Shown here: positions 35,150 through 43,001 of the stretch, piece after piece
Layout of the letters: each line of letters begins with the position of its first letter
Numbering within the stretch: position 1 is the first letter of the stretch
Translations under genes and position numbers: made by a program
Notes under the pieces: generated by a model
What the model saw: only the letters and a program-made list of their open reading frames with translations
What the model was told of the DNA's origin: nothing
The model's database searches: none
DNA from: an archaeon
Lineage (GTDB): Archaea; Thermoproteota; Nitrososphaeria; Nitrososphaerales; UBA183
NCBI GenBank assembly: GCA_021828185.1
Contig: JAKASI010000003.1
Span: 1-64,000, forward strand
Direction: 5' to 3'
DNA length: 64,000 nt

Positions 35150-37300
35150 TCAGTAGTTGACAAGCTCCAGGGCTGCCTTCACCACCCTGTCCTTGTTGGG
35201 GATGTAGTTGTCCTCGAGGCGGGCGAGAGGGATGGGGATGTCGAACCCGGTCACCCTCTTGATCGGGGCCCTGAGTGAGTCGAGGGCCCTCTCCGCCACC
35301 GTGGCTGCGACCTCCGCCCCTATGCCCACGTTGCGGGGCGCTTCATGCACCACCACCAACCTCCCCGTCTTCCGCACAGACGTGAGGACAGTGGCGAAGT
35401 CGATGGGGGACACCGTACGCAGGTCTATCACGTCGGCGGAGACCGACCTTTCGCTCTGGAGTGACTCGGCCGCCTGGAGGGTCGGGACCATCATGGCGCC
35501 GTAGGAAACAAGCGTTATGTCGGTCCCCTCCCTGGCAACCTTCGCCTTCCCTATGGGGATGCGATAGTCCGTCTCGGGGACTTCCATCTTCGGGGAGTCA
35601 TAGATCTTCTTCGGCTCCATGAAGACTATGGGGTCAGACTCGTTCAGCGCCGAGGCCAGGAGCCCCTTCGCGTCGTAGGGGGTCGACGGGATGACGACCT
35701 TGAGCCCTGGCGTATGCGAGAAGTAGGCTTCAGGAGACTCGGAGTGAAGCTCGGGGGGCCTGATGCCAGCCCCATAGGGGAACCTTATGATCCCCCTGGG
35801 GGCGAACCTCCCCCGGCTCCTGTTCCTCATCCTGGCGATGTGGCTGAAGATCTGGTCAAAGGCAGGGAGGGAGAAGTTGTCGAACTGGAATTCCGCCACC
35901 GGGACGAGGCCTCCGATGGAGAGCCCGACGAAGATCCCCGCAATGCTGAGTTCGGCCAGGGGGGTGTCGAAGACCCGGTCGGGGCCGAATTCGTCCTGGA
36001 GCCCCCGGGTCACCTGAAAGACCCCGCCGTTCTTGCCCACGTCTTCCCCGAAGATCACGACGTTCCTGTCCCGCTGCATCCCTTCTCTGAGCGCCATGTT
36101 GACGGCGTTCCTGATGTTCACCCCGGGCTTCCCGCCGGATACCGAGGGCTCGGGGCCAGGTTCCGGCATCTCTGCGGGCACGCCGAAGTTCTCGGCTCTC
36201 TCCATGATGAGGTTGGGAGTGAGGGACGAGTAGGTGTATTCGAATATCGAGGTGGGCTCCGGAGGAGGCAGCGCCCTGTACGAGGCGATGGCCTCGTTCA
36301 TCCTGCTCTGCGCCGCCTCTGCGATGGCCTCCTTCGACCTGTCGTCTAGCAGCCCCCGTGACCTCAGGTACTTCTCGAACCTCGTTATCGGGCTGCGTTT
36401 CTCCCACTCTGCGACCTCGTCGGGGGCCTTCAGCTTGTTGGAGACGAGCTCAGCCGTTGTGTGCGGCCCCATCCTGTAGGTGGAGTACTCGATGAGCGTG
36501 GGGCCACCTCCTCTCCTGGCCTTGTCCACGGCATACTTCGTCGCCTCGTACGAGGCGATCACGTCGTTGCCATCGACCAGGATCCCCTCGAAGCCGTAGG
36601 CCACGGCCTTCTGAGCAATCGTCTTGGACGCGGTCTGGGCTTTCCTCTTCACCGACAGGGCCCACTGGTTGTTCTCGACACCGAACACCACCGGGAGGCT
36701 GTAGGCCCCGGCGAAGTTCATGGCCTCATGGAAGTCTGCCTTCGAGGTCCCTCCGTCCCCTGTGACGACGAACGTGACTGACTTTTCCCCCAGGATGTGC
36801 TTCGCCATCCCGAGCCCTGCGGCGTGCGGGAGTTGGGTTGCGACCGGGACCGCGAGCGGGAGCATGTTGAGGTCCTCCGGGACCTGCATCCCCCTCTCAT
36901 CCCCTCCCCAGTAGAGCAGGAGCTTGAAGGCGGGCATCCCGAAGGCGAGCATCCCTGCCGAGTCTCTGTACATCGGGACGTACCAGTCCCCCTTCTCGAG
37001 GGCGTTTACCGGCCCGATCTGGGCTGCCTCCTGGCCCTTCCCGGGGGCATAGGTCCCAATCTCCCTCAGGGTAGAGAGGTTGGTCGCCTTCTCGTCGAAG
37101 AGCCGTCCGAAGACCAACTGCTCGTAGAATCGTTTCAGGACTTCGGTAGGGAGATTGGGGTCCTTCCCCTTCAGCGTGCCGTCAAGTGTAAGCCTCTGGA
37201 AGAGGTAGTCCTCCGTTTTCGTGAGCTTGAAGTCGGCCTCGCTGAAGATCCGGGGGACTGCGTCCGACCCCGCACCCTTCAAGATGTCTGCTTCTGTCAA
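35150..37300 (-). CDS. Fused E1 alpha-beta 2-oxoacid dehydrogenase
   Basis: The thiamine-diphosphate decarboxylase component is encoded here as one 716-residue chain. Residues of about 30-370 are E1 alpha, with the ThDP motif starting GDGGTSKADFHEAMNF at 181 and ending at NN (210-211). A short linker (PAEMPEPGPEPSVSGGKPG) leads to E1 beta from about 394 (VNIRNAVNMALREGM, VVIFGEDVGKNGGVFQVT, VDLRTVSPID). In most archaea and bacteria with this enzyme type the two are separate genes. The sequence is closer to the pyruvate/branched-chain type; the substrate is not settled. It overlaps lipA by four bases. Confidence 0.92.
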   Translation of the reverse strand: MTEADILKGAGSDAVPRIFSEADFKLTKTEDYLFQRLTLDGTLKGKDPNLPTEVLKRFYEQLVFGRLFDEKATNLSTLREIGTYAPGKGQEAAQIGPVNALEKGDWYVPMYRDSAGMLAFGMPAFKLLLYWGGDERGMQVPEDLNMLPLAVPVATQLPHAAGLGMAKHILGEKSVTFVVTGDGGTSKADFHEAMNFAGAYSLPVVFGVENNQWALSVKRKAQTASKTIAQKAVAYGFEGILVDGNDVIASYEATKYAVDKARRGGGPTLIEYSTYRMGPHTTAELVSNKLKAPDEVAEWEKRSPITRFEKYLRSRGLLDDRSKEAIAEAAQSRMNEAIASYRALPPPEPTSIFEYTYSSLTPNLIMERAENFGVPAEMPEPGPEPSVSGGKPGVNIRNAVNMALREGMQRDRNVVIFGEDVGKNGGVFQVTRGLQDEFGPDRVFDTPLAELSIAGIFVGLSIGGLVPVAEFQFDNFSLPAFDQIFSHIARMRNRSRGRFAPRGIIRFPYGAGIRPPELHSESPEAYFSHTPGLKVVIPSTPYDAKGLLASALNESDPIVFMEPKKIYDSPKMEVPETDYRIPIGKAKVAREGTDITLVSYGAMMVPTLQAAESLQSERSVSADVIDLRTVSPIDFATVLTSVRKTGRLVVVHEAPRNVGIGAEVAATVAERALDSLRAPIKRVTGFDIPIPLARLEDNYIPNKDRVVKAALELVNY

Positions 37301-38226
37301 ACGTTGGTTTCGGCTCTGGTGGTCATATAAGATTGGTGCCGGTTTCGGGTGTCTTCCATCGCGGTTCTGATGAAGAACTCCCCGGCGCGGTAGCTACTCC
37401 GCACCAGGGGCCCCGACGCAACGTAGAGGAAGCCCAGCCCCTCCCCGATTGTCCTATAGCGTGAGAACTGGTCGGGCTTCACATACTCCATCACCCTCAG
37501 ATGGCGGGGAGACGGACGGAGGTACTGTCCCACGGTGAGAAAATCAACGTCTGCGCGCCTCAGGTGAGCCATGGCCTGGGCCACCTCTTCCTCAGTCTCG
37601 CCTAGTCCCACCATGATTGAGGACTTCGTGAAGACGCGACGGTCGAGTTTCTTCACGTTCCTGAGAACGGAAAGGGACTGCCAATAGTGGGCTCGGGGGT
37701 CCCTGACCGCGGGGGTGAGGGCCATGGTGGTCTCGATGTTGTGTGCGATGACGTCGGGCCGCGCGCCCACAACCTGCTTGAGGTCGGCTAGGTCCCCCTG
37801 GAAATCAGGTATGAGGACTTCTACAAGCATGCCTGGGTTCCTCTGTTTGACCAGCCTGATCGTTCTCGCGAAGTGTGAAGCCCCGCCGTCGGGAAGGTCG
37901 TCCCTGTCGACAGACGTCAGTACCACGTAGGTGAGACCCATCTGTGAGAGCGCGAAGGCGACGTTCTCCGGCTCATAGCTGTCGAGGACCCCATTCGGTT
38001 TGCCTGGGGTCACCATGCAGAAGCGGCAGGCGCGGGAACAGGTGTCCCCCATGAGCATCAGAGTGGCGGTCCCCCCTCCCCAGCACTCGCCCACATTCGG
38101 GCAGTGGGCCTCTTCACAGACGGTGTGGAGATTGAGCTCCCTGAAGAGCCCCTTCAGGTCGGAGTAGCTCTGGCCCCTTGGCGAGGAAACGGTCAGCCAT
38201 TCGGGCTTTTCGGCTTGCAAGATCAA
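37297..38226 (-). CDS. lipA: Lipoyl synthase
   Basis: This radical-SAM enzyme inserts two sulfurs into octanoyl-E2. The auxiliary cluster cysteines are C37, C42 and C48 (CEEAHCPNVGEC); the radical-SAM cluster is C63, C67 and C70 (CSRACRFC). VDRDDLPDGGASHFARTI and YLRPSPRHLRVMEYV are family blocks, and a conserved Ser near the C-terminus (RSSYRAGEF) is the final ligand. It overlaps both the regulator upstream and E1 downstream by four bases. Confidence 0.96.
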   Translation of the reverse strand: MILQAEKPEWLTVSSPRGQSYSDLKGLFRELNLHTVCEEAHCPNVGECWGGGTATLMLMGDTCSRACRFCMVTPGKPNGVLDSYEPENVAFALSQMGLTYVVLTSVDRDDLPDGGASHFARTIRLVKQRNPGMLVEVLIPDFQGDLADLKQVVGARPDVIAHNIETTMALTPAVRDPRAHYWQSLSVLRNVKKLDRRVFTKSSIMVGLGETEEEVAQAMAHLRRADVDFLTVGQYLRPSPRHLRVMEYVKPDQFSRYRTIGEGLGFLYVASGPLVRSSYRAGEFFIRTAMEDTRNRHQSYMTTRAETNV

Positions 38227-38657
38227 CTGCCGACTAGTATCTTGAGCCGGTCAAAATCCTTTCCGGAGAAGGTCCCTTCGCATGCCAGGCACCCTTCCAC
38301 CTGAAACCCTGGCTCGAGGTCGCCGTGGAGGATGCACATCATCTTGTTGAAGCGGATGTAGTCGAGGACCTCGGTCATCGACCGCAGGGCCTCTCTCGTG
38401 TCGGGATCCTTGAAGGAGAGCTCTTTGGCAATCTTGTCGGCAGCTTTGGTGACTGTCTTGTCGCTTTCCAGGTTCACCATCACTCCGCGGGTCTTCCTCG
38501 TGTAGTTGCTGACCGAGGCCTGGGTGACCCCCAGACATTTTGCCACCTGCTGCTGGGTCATATGGTAGTCCTCCTGAAGCCTCCTCGCGACCATGGCCCT
38601 GAGCGCTGGAAGGGCCGATTTGGCCACTATTTCGTAGGGGCTAATCAACTTCGACAA
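38223..38657 (-). CDS. HTH regulator heading the lipoate operon (COG2522-like)
   Basis: The 144-residue archaeal regulator has a helix-turn-helix at about residues 30-55 (MTQQQVAKCLGVTQASVSNYT). Its C-terminal part has cysteines in MCILHGDLEP and VEGCLACEG, which could hold metal or a cluster or sense redox. It starts at TTG, overlaps lipA by four bases and is the first gene of the operon. A short palindrome and TATA-like element lie just upstream, so autoregulation and control of lipoate-dependent metabolism are likely. Confidence 0.75.
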   Translation of the reverse strand: MSKLISPYEIVAKSALPALRAMVARRLQEDYHMTQQQVAKCLGVTQASVSNYTRKTRGVMVNLESDKTVTKAADKIAKELSFKDPDTREALRSMTEVLDYIRFNKMMCILHGDLEPGFQVEGCLACEGTFSGKDFDRLKILVGS

Positions 38658-38662
38658 TTTCG

Positions 38663-38692
38663 ATAACGTATGTTATACCCAGATATTTAAGG
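38663..38692. promoter_or_regulatory. Lipoate operon promoter with inverted repeat
   Basis: ATAAC-N4-GTTAT (38663-38676) sits just upstream of the regulator's start codon, and a minus-strand TATA-like GCCTTAAATATCT follows at 38680-38692. The palindrome would overlap the transcription start, a common place for archaeal repressors to bind. Confidence 0.5.
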
Positions 38693-38835
38693 CAATAGCT
38701 CGTTTCCCACACCAGTTTCGTGGAACCCCTTCGTTCGGAGGATGCAATACCGCAAACTTATTGGAGGAGATTCGAAGGAAAAGCTCTCCTTCTCAGGATG
38801 TCTGTGTTGTCTCCCTGCATAAAGTTGAACCTGCC

Positions 38836-41703
38836 ATGACGGAACAGAACGCGTTCCTGCTCCTTTCCCCTCCCCTGGTCGCCGCGCTCAAGGAGAGAGG
38901 GTTCGACGCCCCCACCGACCCGCAGCAGAAGCTGGTCCCCATAGTCCAAGAGGGGAAGAACGCCCTCCTGATGGCCCCCACCGGGACCGGGAAGACCGAG
39001 GCGGCGCTCCTCCCCATACTGGACGCCTTGGTCAGGGAGGGGGAATCGCGCGAGAAGGGGACCAAGCTTCTCTACATCACCCCCCTCAGGGCGCTCAACA
39101 GGGACATGCTTGACAGGATGCAGTGGTGGTGCAAGCGGTTCGACATCAGGCTCGGGGTGAGGCACGGGGACAGTTCCCAGGCCGAGAGGACGAACCTGAG
39201 CTACGCGCCCCCAGACATCCTCATCACAACCCCTGAGACCCTCCAGATCTTGCTGGTCGGAAGGAGGATTAGACAGAGCCTCGCCAAGTTGCGCTGGGTG
39301 GTAGTCGACGAGGTCCACGAGCTCTCCGAGGACAAGAGGGGGAGCCAGCTGAGCATGGGCCTCGAGAGGCTGAGGGACGCCGCTGAGAAGGAGTTCCAGA
39401 TAGTCGGGCTTTCGGCCACGGTGGGCTCCCCCGAACGCGTGGCCCAGTTCCTCGTGGGGAGCGGAAGGAAGTGCGAAGTGGTCAGGGTGCCCGTGGAAAA
39501 GAGCCTGTCCCTGAAGGTGGTGGCGCCTAGGCCCACCGGGGACGACAAGGTGCTCGCGGACACCATCTACTCCTACCCCGAGGTCGCCGCACGCCTCAGG
39601 ACCATCAGGGACCTCGTCGAGAGATACAGGTCGGTCCTCATATTTACCAACACCAGGACCGAGGCAGAGGCCCTCTCGAGCAGGTTCCGGGTCTGGGACC
39701 CTGACTTCCCCATAGGGGTCCACCACAGCTCCCTGTCCAAGGCGACCAGGGAAGCGGTTGAGCGGAGCCTGAAGGAAGGGAAGCTGCTGGGGGTGATATG
39801 CACCAGCAGCCTTGAGCTGGGGATAGACATAGGGTTCCTCGAGTTTGTGGTGCAGTACAACTCCCCACGCCAGGTCACGAGGCTGATTCAGAGGGTCGGG
39901 CGCAGCGGCCACAAGGTTGGGGAGGTCTCCAAGGGGCTGGTGATCACCCAGGACTCGGACGACATCCTCGAGGCGGCGGTCCTCTGCAGGAAGTCGGTGA
40001 TGGGGGAGCTGGAGCCTCTGGAGCCAGTATTCAATCCGTACGACGTGGCGATACATCAGATCTCCGGGCTGCTGATCGAGCAGAGCAGCTGGAACTTCGA
40101 CGACATCCTGGCGCTCTTCAGGCGGAGCTACGCCTTCGCCGACCTCGAGGCGGAGAAGCTGAAGAAGACCCTCACCTACATGAGGGAGAGGTACCCAAGG
40201 CTTGCGTACTACAGCGAATCGGACGGGAAGGTGTTCAGGGCCAGGGACGTCAAGCCGCTGTTCTCTTATTACTTCGACAATCTCTCGATGATTCCCGATG
40301 AGAAGCAGTACCTCGTCATCGAAGGGGACAACTTCGTCGGAACCCTGGACGAGGCGTTTGTGTCCGAGTATGGAGAGGTCGGGGTGAAGTTCGTTGAAGC
40401 TGGCCGGTGTTGGAAGGTCGAACAGATCTACGGCAACAAGGTGTACGTGAAAGCAGAGGAGGATCCCACCGGCGCGGTCCCGAACTGGGTCGGCGACGAG
40501 ATACCTGTCCCCAGGGAGGTGGCGGCAGAGGTCGGGATGATCAGGAGGAGATACGCCGAGGAGCTGGAGAAGGGTACCGACGCCAAGTACTTGGACGAAC
40601 AGGTGAGGACCTATCCCGTCCCCCGTGACGCGATGCTCGACGCCCTGAAGGAGGTGGCCGAGCAGCACGCGGCGAAGCTCCCGATACCCTCGGAGAGGAC
40701 CGTCACCATTGAGAAGTGGGACAGATACGTCGTCATCCAGGCGGCGTTCGGGCACAGGATCAACAGGCTCCTCGCCCGGGTCATCGGGTATATGATTTCG
40801 GAGAGGATCGGTCAGTCGGTGGCGGTCCATCAGGACCCCTACCGGATCGTGATCGAGGCAGACGTATCTCCCCCTCAGGTGCTTTCGGTGATCGAAGAGC
40901 TCCACAAGCTCGACCTGAAGGTGGCGACCGAGAAGGCGGTCGAGAGGAGCGGGATATTCAAGCGCAGGTTGATCCATGCAGCCAAGAAGTGCGGGGCCAT
41001 CGCGAAGGACGCCGACTATGCGAGCGTGTCCATCGCTGGGATAATCGAGGCGCTGAGGGACACCCCGGTCTACGAGGAGGCCATGAGCATGCTCTTCCAC
41101 GACGACTTCGACCTGGCCGGAGCCATCGACGTCGTCGAGAAGATGGACGCCGGCGCCGTGGAAGTGAAGCTGGTGGAGTACGACGGGCTCACCCCCATCG
41201 CAAGAATCGGGGTGGAGGAGATCAGCAGGAGGGGAGAGATAGTCTCGCCCGAGAGGCTGGGGGCGCTGCTCAAGCAGTCGACGAGGGCGAGGATCAACGA
41301 CACCTTCCTGGTGGCAGTCTGCACCAATTGCTGGAACTTTCTGGAGCTGCGGAAGGTCGGGGACCTTGAGGGGCTCGAGAAGTGCCCTGTATGCGAGAAG
41401 CCTGCTCTGGGCCTCTCCACGGACTCCTATGAGAACATCTTCTCCCTGGCGATGAAGGCGCGGAGCAGGGCGGACCTGAGGGGGTCCAAGCTCAGGCAGG
41501 TGGAGGCTCTGAGGAAGACCGCAGAGCTGAGGAAGGAATACGGCCACGTTGCAGACATGCTCCTCGCGGGGAGGGGGGTCAGGCTCGCCGAGGCTACGGC
41601 GCTGGGAGCGAAGATGAGGAAGGAGGGGACCGACGTAGTCGAGCTGATAATCGAAGGAGAGAGGGAAGCGCTGCGCCGGCGCTACTTCTTCGCTGCTTCT
41701 TGA
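38836..41703 (+). CDS. Lhr-family superfamily-2 helicase (first copy)
   Basis: The 955-residue protein has RecA-like motor domains (Walker A MAPTGTGKT near residue 50; VVDEVHE; SATVG; RVGRSGH) followed by the Lhr winged-helix and beta-barrel parts, and ends with a zinc motif CTNCWNFLELRKV...CPVC. Archaeal Lhr proteins unwind forked DNA and RNA-DNA hybrids and act in repair. I use the ATG at 38836; a TTG at 38761 is possible. It converges with the KITE gene (22-base overlap). Confidence 0.92.
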   Translation: MTEQNAFLLLSPPLVAALKERGFDAPTDPQQKLVPIVQEGKNALLMAPTGTGKTEAALLPILDALVREGESREKGTKLLYITPLRALNRDMLDRMQWWCKRFDIRLGVRHGDSSQAERTNLSYAPPDILITTPETLQILLVGRRIRQSLAKLRWVVVDEVHELSEDKRGSQLSMGLERLRDAAEKEFQIVGLSATVGSPERVAQFLVGSGRKCEVVRVPVEKSLSLKVVAPRPTGDDKVLADTIYSYPEVAARLRTIRDLVERYRSVLIFTNTRTEAEALSSRFRVWDPDFPIGVHHSSLSKATREAVERSLKEGKLLGVICTSSLELGIDIGFLEFVVQYNSPRQVTRLIQRVGRSGHKVGEVSKGLVITQDSDDILEAAVLCRKSVMGELEPLEPVFNPYDVAIHQISGLLIEQSSWNFDDILALFRRSYAFADLEAEKLKKTLTYMRERYPRLAYYSESDGKVFRARDVKPLFSYYFDNLSMIPDEKQYLVIEGDNFVGTLDEAFVSEYGEVGVKFVEAGRCWKVEQIYGNKVYVKAEEDPTGAVPNWVGDEIPVPREVAAEVGMIRRRYAEELEKGTDAKYLDEQVRTYPVPRDAMLDALKEVAEQHAAKLPIPSERTVTIEKWDRYVVIQAAFGHRINRLLARVIGYMISERIGQSVAVHQDPYRIVIEADVSPPQVLSVIEELHKLDLKVATEKAVERSGIFKRRLIHAAKKCGAIAKDADYASVSIAGIIEALRDTPVYEEAMSMLFHDDFDLAGAIDVVEKMDAGAVEVKLVEYDGLTPIARIGVEEISRRGEIVSPERLGALLKQSTRARINDTFLVAVCTNCWNFLELRKVGDLEGLEKCPVCEKPALGLSTDSYENIFSLAMKARSRADLRGSKLRQVEALRKTAELRKEYGHVADMLLAGRGVRLAEATALGAKMRKEGTDVVELIIEGEREALRRRYFFAAS

Positions 41704-42242
41704 GCCCTGGAAAGGATCAGGGTCATCAGGGTCTTCCCGTCCACCTCGGCGTGGGTCCTCCACCCGATGTGCAGCATGGCCCGGTCGTCCTGCTCGAGAT
41801 AGCCCCGCTTCACGTACCTGTCCAGCGAGTAGTCGACCCTCCATTTGGGGAACTTCTCCCTGAGGAACTGCTCGACCTCCCTGCGGGCCAGGCGTCCCTG
41901 CTTCGAGTTGATGAAGGCGATCGTGGCAGCCAGGACGGCCAGGTCGTCGATTCGTATCCCCGACGTCTCGGCTTCGCTGATCGTGGGTGGCTCCCTGAAG
42001 CGCAGGAGGAACCTGGAGGAGTCGTCCGTCCCGTCGGCCCCCTTGACCTCGAAGACTTCGAGCCCCATCGGAGCCACGTCCTCCGAAAGGACCTCGATTA
42101 TCTTGCGGTAGTCTCTGCCGAGGTGCCTCTTCATCTCCCACCCCTTAACGCCGGGGTTGCGCCCGCGCTGTAGTATGAGCACCTGAAACGCCCTCCGGAC
42201 CTTCCTTTCGAGGAGGGCCTTGTCGCCAGGGTCGACTTCCAT
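41682..42242 (-). CDS. MAGE/KITE-like tandem winged-helix protein
   Basis: This 186-residue protein is the third gene of the SMC operon. Its first half (VRRAFQVLILQRGRNPGVKGWEMKRHLGRDYRKIIEVLSEDVAPMGLEVFEVKG) follows the MAGE/Nse3 pattern of a winged helix with LGxDYxxIxxxLxxxxxxxGLE. Its second (DDLAVLAATIAFINSKQGRLARREVEQFL...YLDRYVKRGYL-like) gives a second winged helix. KITE proteins clamp the kleisin in Smc5/6 and bacterial complexes. The assignment is by pattern and neighbourhood; homology searches were not run. It starts with TGATG overlap on the kleisin. Confidence 0.6.
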   Translation of the reverse strand: MEVDPGDKALLERKVRRAFQVLILQRGRNPGVKGWEMKRHLGRDYRKIIEVLSEDVAPMGLEVFEVKGADGTDDSSRFLLRFREPPTISEAETSGIRIDDLAVLAATIAFINSKQGRLARREVEQFLREKFPKWRVDYSLDRYVKRGYLEQDDRAMLHIGWRTHAEVDGKTLMTLILSRAQEAAKK

Positions 42243-43000
42243 CAGTCATCGCCTGTTATCGAAATCGCCACCGACTTCGGGAGGCCTTTGACCTTCTCGG
42301 CCAGCGCCATGGTCCATATCTTCCCGCTGAGCGGCTCGGTCTTCAGGATAGCCCTCCCCTCGCTGATGAGGAAGGCGAGCAAGTAAGCGCGCCTCACCTT
42401 GGACTCGTAGCTATGGTCGCCGATGAACTCCCTGTAGTCCACCCAGTCCCCGTTGGACTTCTGCATTAGCTCCTCGTGCAGCTGCGCGAGGCTGCTCTCA
42501 AACTGCTCCTTTGTGAACACGCCGAGTTTCACGAGGTCCGAGTACTCCACGACTCCCGGTGCGACCCCGTAGCTCCCGAACTGGTCCTTGAACCGCTCCG
42601 AAATGGGGATGAGTTCGCGCCAATAGACGAACGCTCTCTCCAGCCCCTTGGGGGAAAGCTGGTCCACCTGGGCCACTGGGTGCCAGCTCTTGACGAACGC
42701 TTCCGAAAGGGCCTCCTTCGGGAGGAGCTTCAGTTTCAGCTGGATGAGGAGAGGGTCGATGTAGAGGGCGCTGGCCCGCTGCTTGAGGAACTGGTCCTGG
42801 AGCTTGATTATCCTGGAGAGCTCTAGTATCGCCTCCGAGTCGACGAGCAGCTCGTCGAGGAGCTTGAGGTCAGGGAGCCGTTGCCTGAGTATGAGCAGCT
42901 TCTCCTTGATGTCGACGTCGAACGGGTTGGCGCTGCTCGTTTCGACGTCTCGGCAGAGTTCGATGACCCTCAGGTAGTCGTCCAGTCTTGCCTGGTCCAG
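42242..43000 (-). CDS. Kleisin-like protein, probable CTG or frameshift start
   Basis: The open frame extends well beyond the first GTG (42676) to 43006, and all of it looks coding. It has kleisin-type features: SANPFDVDIKEKLLILRQRL and DSEAILELSRIIKLQDQFLKQRA near the N-terminus, and a C-terminal winged-helix-like SKVRRAYLLAFLISEGRAILKTEP. No ATG, GTG or TTG precedes the conserved start. A CTG at 43000 lies one base after the SMC stop, with GGGAG about 12 bases before it; alternatively a +1 slip at AAG-TAG joins it to the SMC. A sequence error is also possible. Confidence 0.6.
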   Translation of the reverse strand: MDQARLDDYLRVIELCRDVETSSANPFDVDIKEKLLILRQRLPDLKLLDELLVDSEAILELSRIIKLQDQFLKQRASALYIDPLLIQLKLKLLPKEALSEAFVKSWHPVAQVDQLSPKGLERAFVYWRELIPISERFKDQFGSYGVAPGVVEYSDLVKLGVFTKEQFESSLAQLHEELMQKSNGDWVDYREFIGDHSYESKVRRAYLLAFLISEGRAILKTEPLSGKIWTMALAEKVKGLPKSVAISITGDD

Positions 43001-43001
43001 G

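Noticed and set aside
38758..42141. Very long minus-strand open frame (about 1,127 codons) opposite the first Lhr helicase
   Set aside because: It is the antisense frame of GC-rich helicase coding; composition is Arg/Pro/His/Leu-rich and lacks domains. The plus-strand protein has all helicase motifs.
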